A stretch of DNA of 64,000 bases from Verrucomicrobiaceae bacterium (GTDB lineage: Bacteria > Verrucomicrobiota > Verrucomicrobiia > Verrucomicrobiales > Akkermansiaceae), in NCBI GenBank assembly GCA_027491155.1, contig JAIXWR010000034.1, positions 124,001-188,000 on the forward strand. The letters run 5' to 3'. The notes beneath the pieces are model-generated. The model saw only the letters and a program-made list of their open reading frames with translations, was not told the DNA's origin and made no database searches. Both the position numbers and the translations under genes were made by a program. Positions 61,324-64,000 of the stretch are shown here, in pieces. The stretch's first letter is position 1. The number at the start of each line of letters is the position of its first letter.

Positions 61324-61387
61324 GGGAGCGCCAGCTTCAGCCGGCCGCCCCCTCCAACCGTCCAAGCCGGCTGAAGCCGGCGCTCCC
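61324..61387. repeat. Inverted palindromic repeat pair overlapping a gene end, GGGAGCGCCGGCTTCAG type
   Basis: Inverted copies at 61324-61345 (GGGAGCGCCAGCTTCAGCCGGC, one mismatch in the stem) and 61366-61387. Family as at 29228-29319. The right arm and part of the left arm encode the last 16 residues and the stop codon of the upstream minus-strand gene (stop at 61337-61339). Confidence 0.83.
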
Positions 61388-62293
61388 ACCCGTCGCCGCA
61401 CCCAACAAGCTCCCCACCACCGCCCCTCGATGGCAGTTGTCGCCGCCGACCATCGCGTTGGCGGTGATGCCCGCGGCGAAGTCGTCGTGATACTTCCACG
61501 CCAGATAGAGCGACGCCGGCATCGCCTCCGCGATGTAGCAGGCCGGGCTGAAACGACGACCAACCACCAGCTCGTCCGGCTGCTCGCGCCAAGACTCCGC
61601 CTTGGTTCCCGACAGCCAGTCGCCCGCTTCCCGCCTCATCGCATCGCGCAAGGTCTCGCCCTCCGCCACCGCCCACAGCACCCGCACCAAGGTATCCGCC
61701 GCGCGCAGCACGTTGGCATGGGCATGGGTCAGCCCGACGTGCTCCTTCACGATCCGCCGCAATTCGTCGCGCGGGGTTCCCTCCAGCGCCGCGACCAGTG
61801 CCGGCACCTGGGCCAGCCCGCCGATGTGCTCGTCGCTGATCCCGCACTTCCGCGGCGGCTTGCCCTGGGCGTAGCGGGTGAAGAAGGCGCGGTGATACTC
61901 CTCGACATAGGTGTCCCGATGCCAGCCCGGCTCCAGCATCCGCGCGATGTAGCGCTCCAGCCACGCATCGGCATCGTAGCCGCCGTTCTCCCGTACCATC
62001 GAGAAAAGCTCCGTCGCCAGTCTGAAGTTTAGCGTGTTCTCCCCGGCTGTTAGAAACTGGTGATAGTGAACGTCCCGCCGCCCCCAGTACTGCGCCTGTT
62101 CCCGCAGGATGTCGCCCTTCTCGTTCAGCGCCGTGTAGCTCGACCGCCACAGGATGCTCCCCGGATGTGGGTTCCGCGGCGCCATGAAATGATCGACGAT
62201 CCCGTAGTCCCGCCGCAGCGCCTCGCGGTCGTAGTACCAGTGCAACGGCATCGCCAGCGCGTCGGCCGCCAGCGAGCCTTCGTAGGCATCCAT
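61337..62293 (-). CDS. ADP-ribosylglycohydrolase-fold protein with altered metal site
   Basis: About 318 residues from the ATG at 62293; a GTG at 62305 would add four. The family fold shows in MDAYEGSLAADALAMPLHWYYD at the N-terminus, VGLTHAHANVLRAADTLVRVLWAV in the middle and GGDNCHRGAVVGSLLGAATGG at the C-terminus. Canonical enzymes remove ADP-ribose with two magnesium ions held by TDDT and DTD aspartates. Here no TDDT is visible and the DTD position reads DNC, so activity may differ. The last 16 codons come from a palindromic repeat. It is the middle gene of three on the minus strand. Confidence 0.83.
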   Translation of the reverse strand: MDAYEGSLAADALAMPLHWYYDREALRRDYGIVDHFMAPRNPHPGSILWRSSYTALNEKGDILREQAQYWGRRDVHYHQFLTAGENTLNFRLATELFSMVRENGGYDADAWLERYIARMLEPGWHRDTYVEEYHRAFFTRYAQGKPPRKCGISDEHIGGLAQVPALVAALEGTPRDELRRIVKEHVGLTHAHANVLRAADTLVRVLWAVAEGETLRDAMRREAGDWLSGTKAESWREQPDELVVGRRFSPACYIAEAMPASLYLAWKYHDDFAAGITANAMVGGDNCHRGAVVGSLLGAATGGSAGFSRLGRLEGAAG

Positions 62294-62454
62294 GAAACTG
62301 CTCACGGGCTCCCCTTAGTCCCGGATTCCCGCCGCGCAAACCGCGATCGCGTGTGAACGATCACGTGATTCCGGTCCGCACCGTTTTCTGCGAGAGTCAT
62401 CCCGTCGCAAGGAACTCCCCCCACCCTCCGCGACACCATCCCCCCCGAAGCCGG

Positions 62455-62494
62455 CAGGCGCCAGGAATCCCCCCACCTGGCGCCTGTGCTTTTT
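62455..62494. terminator. Strong hairpin downstream of the aminopeptidase gene
   Basis: A perfect 11-bp stem, CAGGCGCCAGG (62455-62465) and CCTGGCGCCTG (62476-62486). A TTTTT tract (62490-62494) follows on the plus strand, where there is no gene to terminate; on the minus strand it lies 22 bp after the aminopeptidase stop but lacks a T-run. It probably acts as a transcript end or stability hairpin. Confidence 0.5.
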
Positions 62495-62507
62495 GAATCA
62501 TCCGTCT

Positions 62508-63518
62508 TCAGTCGTCCTCCGGCAGCTCCAGCCGCTTCGCCTCCTTGAAAAAGCGCCCGAAGTCCCCGCCGCAGCGTTCCAACAGCCGGCGGAACGTCGG
62601 CACGTGTTCCTGATAGGTCGCCAGCGAAACGAGGTCCGCGTTGTTGATGTCGCGCGTCAGCCAGCCCTCCAGCCCGCGGCCTCCCCACTTCCGCCGCAGC
62701 TCGCGGAAACGGTCGCGCAGGTCGCCGAACAGGGCCGCCTTCCGCTTCCGCATAACGTCTTCGGGAAGGCCGGAGGCATAGAGTTTCTCCAGCTCCGACC
62801 GGGTCCGCTCGATCCGATCGTAAAACTCCGCCCGCCGGACCAGCCTCGCCTCGTAGGTCCGCAGCTCGGCCAGCCGGCCCTCGTGCCGCAGCCAGCGCTT
62901 GACCCCCTCTTCCGCCACCGCGTTGGCCAGCGACTCGTTGAACATCGTCTCGCCTCCGCGGAACAACTTCCGGTGGGCCAGCTCGTGGAAAATCAACTCC
63001 GCCAGATCGACCTCCGCCGCGTGGACGAAAGTGTTCAGCACCGGATCGTGGAACCAGCCGAGCGTCGAATACGCGTCCACCCCGCCGACCTGCACGTCCA
63101 GCCCTTCCGCCCGCAAGTCGGACGCCAGCTCCTCCGCGTCGCGCTCGTCGAAGAAGCCGCGGTAATCGAGCCGGCCCAAGGTCGGATACCACCAGGCCTT
63201 CGGCTCCAGCGAGAATTCCGGCGCGGCGTAGAGCACCCAGGTGACATGCTCGCGCCCGAGGTCGGCATAGCGGCCGTAACTTTCTTCGCCGGGCAAGGCC
63301 AGGTGATCGCGCGCGAAGGCCCGGATCCGCTCGACCGACTGAAGCTGGCGGCGCAGCCCGGGATCGGTCGCGGGGTCCTCCACGATCGGCCCGATCGGCC
63401 GGCTCTTGCGCAGAATCTCCATCTGCCCGCCGACCGCCTGACCGTAGAAGTGCAGGGTCTGGCAGGATGCCAAGGCGCAGCACAAGACCACCGGCACGAG
63501 CTGTAGCAGGGAAATCAT
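62508..63518 (-). CDS. Putative zinc aminopeptidase lipoprotein
   Basis: From the ATG at 63518 the protein is 336 residues with a lipoprotein signal ending CCALASC (Cys19). The zinc motif HELAH (178-182, in LIFHELAHRKLF) and a following FNESLANAVAEEGVKRWL (third ligand Glu) match the PF10023 aminopeptidase family, as does the N-terminal FYGQAVGGQMEILRKSRPI block. It is probably anchored on the periplasmic side and cleaves N-terminal residues from peptides; the substrate is unknown. Confidence 0.9.
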   Translation of the reverse strand: MISLLQLVPVVLCCALASCQTLHFYGQAVGGQMEILRKSRPIGPIVEDPATDPGLRRQLQSVERIRAFARDHLALPGEESYGRYADLGREHVTWVLYAAPEFSLEPKAWWYPTLGRLDYRGFFDERDAEELASDLRAEGLDVQVGGVDAYSTLGWFHDPVLNTFVHAAEVDLAELIFHELAHRKLFRGGETMFNESLANAVAEEGVKRWLRHEGRLAELRTYEARLVRRAEFYDRIERTRSELEKLYASGLPEDVMRKRKAALFGDLRDRFRELRRKWGGRGLEGWLTRDINNADLVSLATYQEHVPTFRRLLERCGGDFGRFFKEAKRLELPEDD

Positions 63519-63661
63519 CGTCGCACGGCACCATGCACCGCCCCGGGACGGCTGCCGATGCGAATCTCCATTCTCCCAAAATCGCAAAGGCCCGGCGACT
63601 CCCGGGGTTGCCACGCGAAAGACCTTCCGCTACTGGTCGGTATTCCCACGACACCTAAAAG

Positions 63662-64000
63662 ATGAACTCGAACGATAAAGTGACGATTTCCGCCAGCGGC
63701 CGCCGGAATTTCCTGAAAACTCTCGGTGGCGTCGGTGCCGCCCTCGGAGCCACGGCCGGCATCGTGAACGCCCAGGGTGCCCCCGCCCGCGCGGCCGGTG
63801 CCAAATACATGGGCGACTTCGCCGCGCCGAAGCTCGACAAGGTGAAGGTCGCCATCATCGGCGTCGGCGCCCGCGGCTCCGGCCACATTTCCCAGCTCGC
63901 CGTGATCGAGGGCGTCCAGGTCGTCGGCATCTGCGACCTCAACGAAGGCCGGGCCAAAGGTTCCGAGAAGAACGTCAAGGGCAAGGGTCACAGCCCGAAG
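63662..64000 (+). CDS. Gfo/Idh/MocA family oxidoreductase, Tat-exported, C-terminus cut by window edge
   Basis: The first 113 residues are present. A twin-arginine signal (SGRRNFLKTLGGVGAALGATAGIV, Arg14-Arg15) is followed by a Rossmann start KVKVAIIGVGARGSGHISQLAVI and VVGICDLNEGRA, which is the NAD(P)-binding motif of Gfo/Idh/MocA enzymes. Tat-exported members with bound cofactor are abundant in Verrucomicrobiota and Planctomycetota and act on sugars or glycan fragments outside the cytoplasm. The gene is divergent from the aminopeptidase gene (143 bp). Confidence 0.92.
   Translation, partial: MNSNDKVTISASGRRNFLKTLGGVGAALGATAGIVNAQGAPARAAGAKYMGDFAAPKLDKVKVAIIGVGARGSGHISQLAVIEGVQVVGICDLNEGRAKGSEKNVKGKGHSPK

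Overview
The window is GC-rich bacterial DNA (roughly two thirds G+C by eye) with dense coding on both strands. The gene content points to the phylum Verrucomicrobiota, most likely a Luteolibacter/Haloferula-like member of Verrucomicrobiaceae. The basis is a PSCyt1-DUF1549-DUF1553 protein beside a Tat-exported DUF1501 protein, a 2,297-residue autotransporter-associated beta-strand-repeat protein, a Tat-type Gfo/Idh/MocA oxidoreductase, many GTG/TTG starts, and several families of short palindromic repeats between genes. The genus is an inference; no rRNA gene is present.

Layout. 1-2085 (minus): rdgB and a truncated DUF3592 membrane protein. 2165-3185 (plus): two exported thioredoxin paralogues, each followed by an intrinsic terminator. 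3575-6115: leuS. 6202-8397 (plus): eboE and eboC of the Ebo metabolite-traffic family. 8527-11203 (minus): a tightly coupled methyltransferase, FAD oxidoreductase and type III polyketide synthase, the same trio as alkylresorcinol (phenolic lipid) loci. 11234-11986: a lipoprotein. 12014-14853 (minus): an operon of a FabG-like reductase, an acyl carrier protein, an LPG-synthase/flippase-like membrane protein and a patatin-like lipase. 6202-14853 may therefore be one lipid/phenolic-lipid making and trafficking island. 14896-17446: TraB/GumN-like lipoprotein and a BspA-type leucine-rich-repeat protein. 17595-21317: a sugar catabolic operon (RbsD/FucU mutarotase, TIM-barrel isomerase, zinc dehydrogenase, gluconokinase) with a divergent GntR/FadR regulator. 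21328-28221: the giant beta-strand-repeat surface protein. 28387-30328: a small membrane-anchored protein, tmRNA with its terminator, and a dual-specificity phosphatase. 30441-35359: the secreted cytochrome-like/DUF1501 pair. 35462-39916 (minus): an eight-gene ECF42-type sigma factor operon with YciI/DGPF, DUF1428, VOC, SRPBCC and DUF1579 proteins. 40195-57067 (minus): a 17-kb MoxR/Bat-type operon headed by a 2,930-residue TPR protein. 57609-63518 (minus): hrpA helicase, a divergent ADP-ribosylglycohydrolase-fold protein and a zinc aminopeptidase. 63662-end: a truncated oxidoreductase.

Two DNA-level signals cut across the genes. The 9-mer GCTGTTAGA (either strand) occurs nine times, forcing otherwise very rare TTA or CTA-ACA codons inside genes. 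Several families of inverted palindromic repeats sit in intergenic gaps and inside operons; one (about 147 bp, two copies) carries two hairpins whose stems are swapped between copies while the loop stays constant. I saw no CRISPR array, tRNA, rRNA, integrase, transposase or prophage gene.
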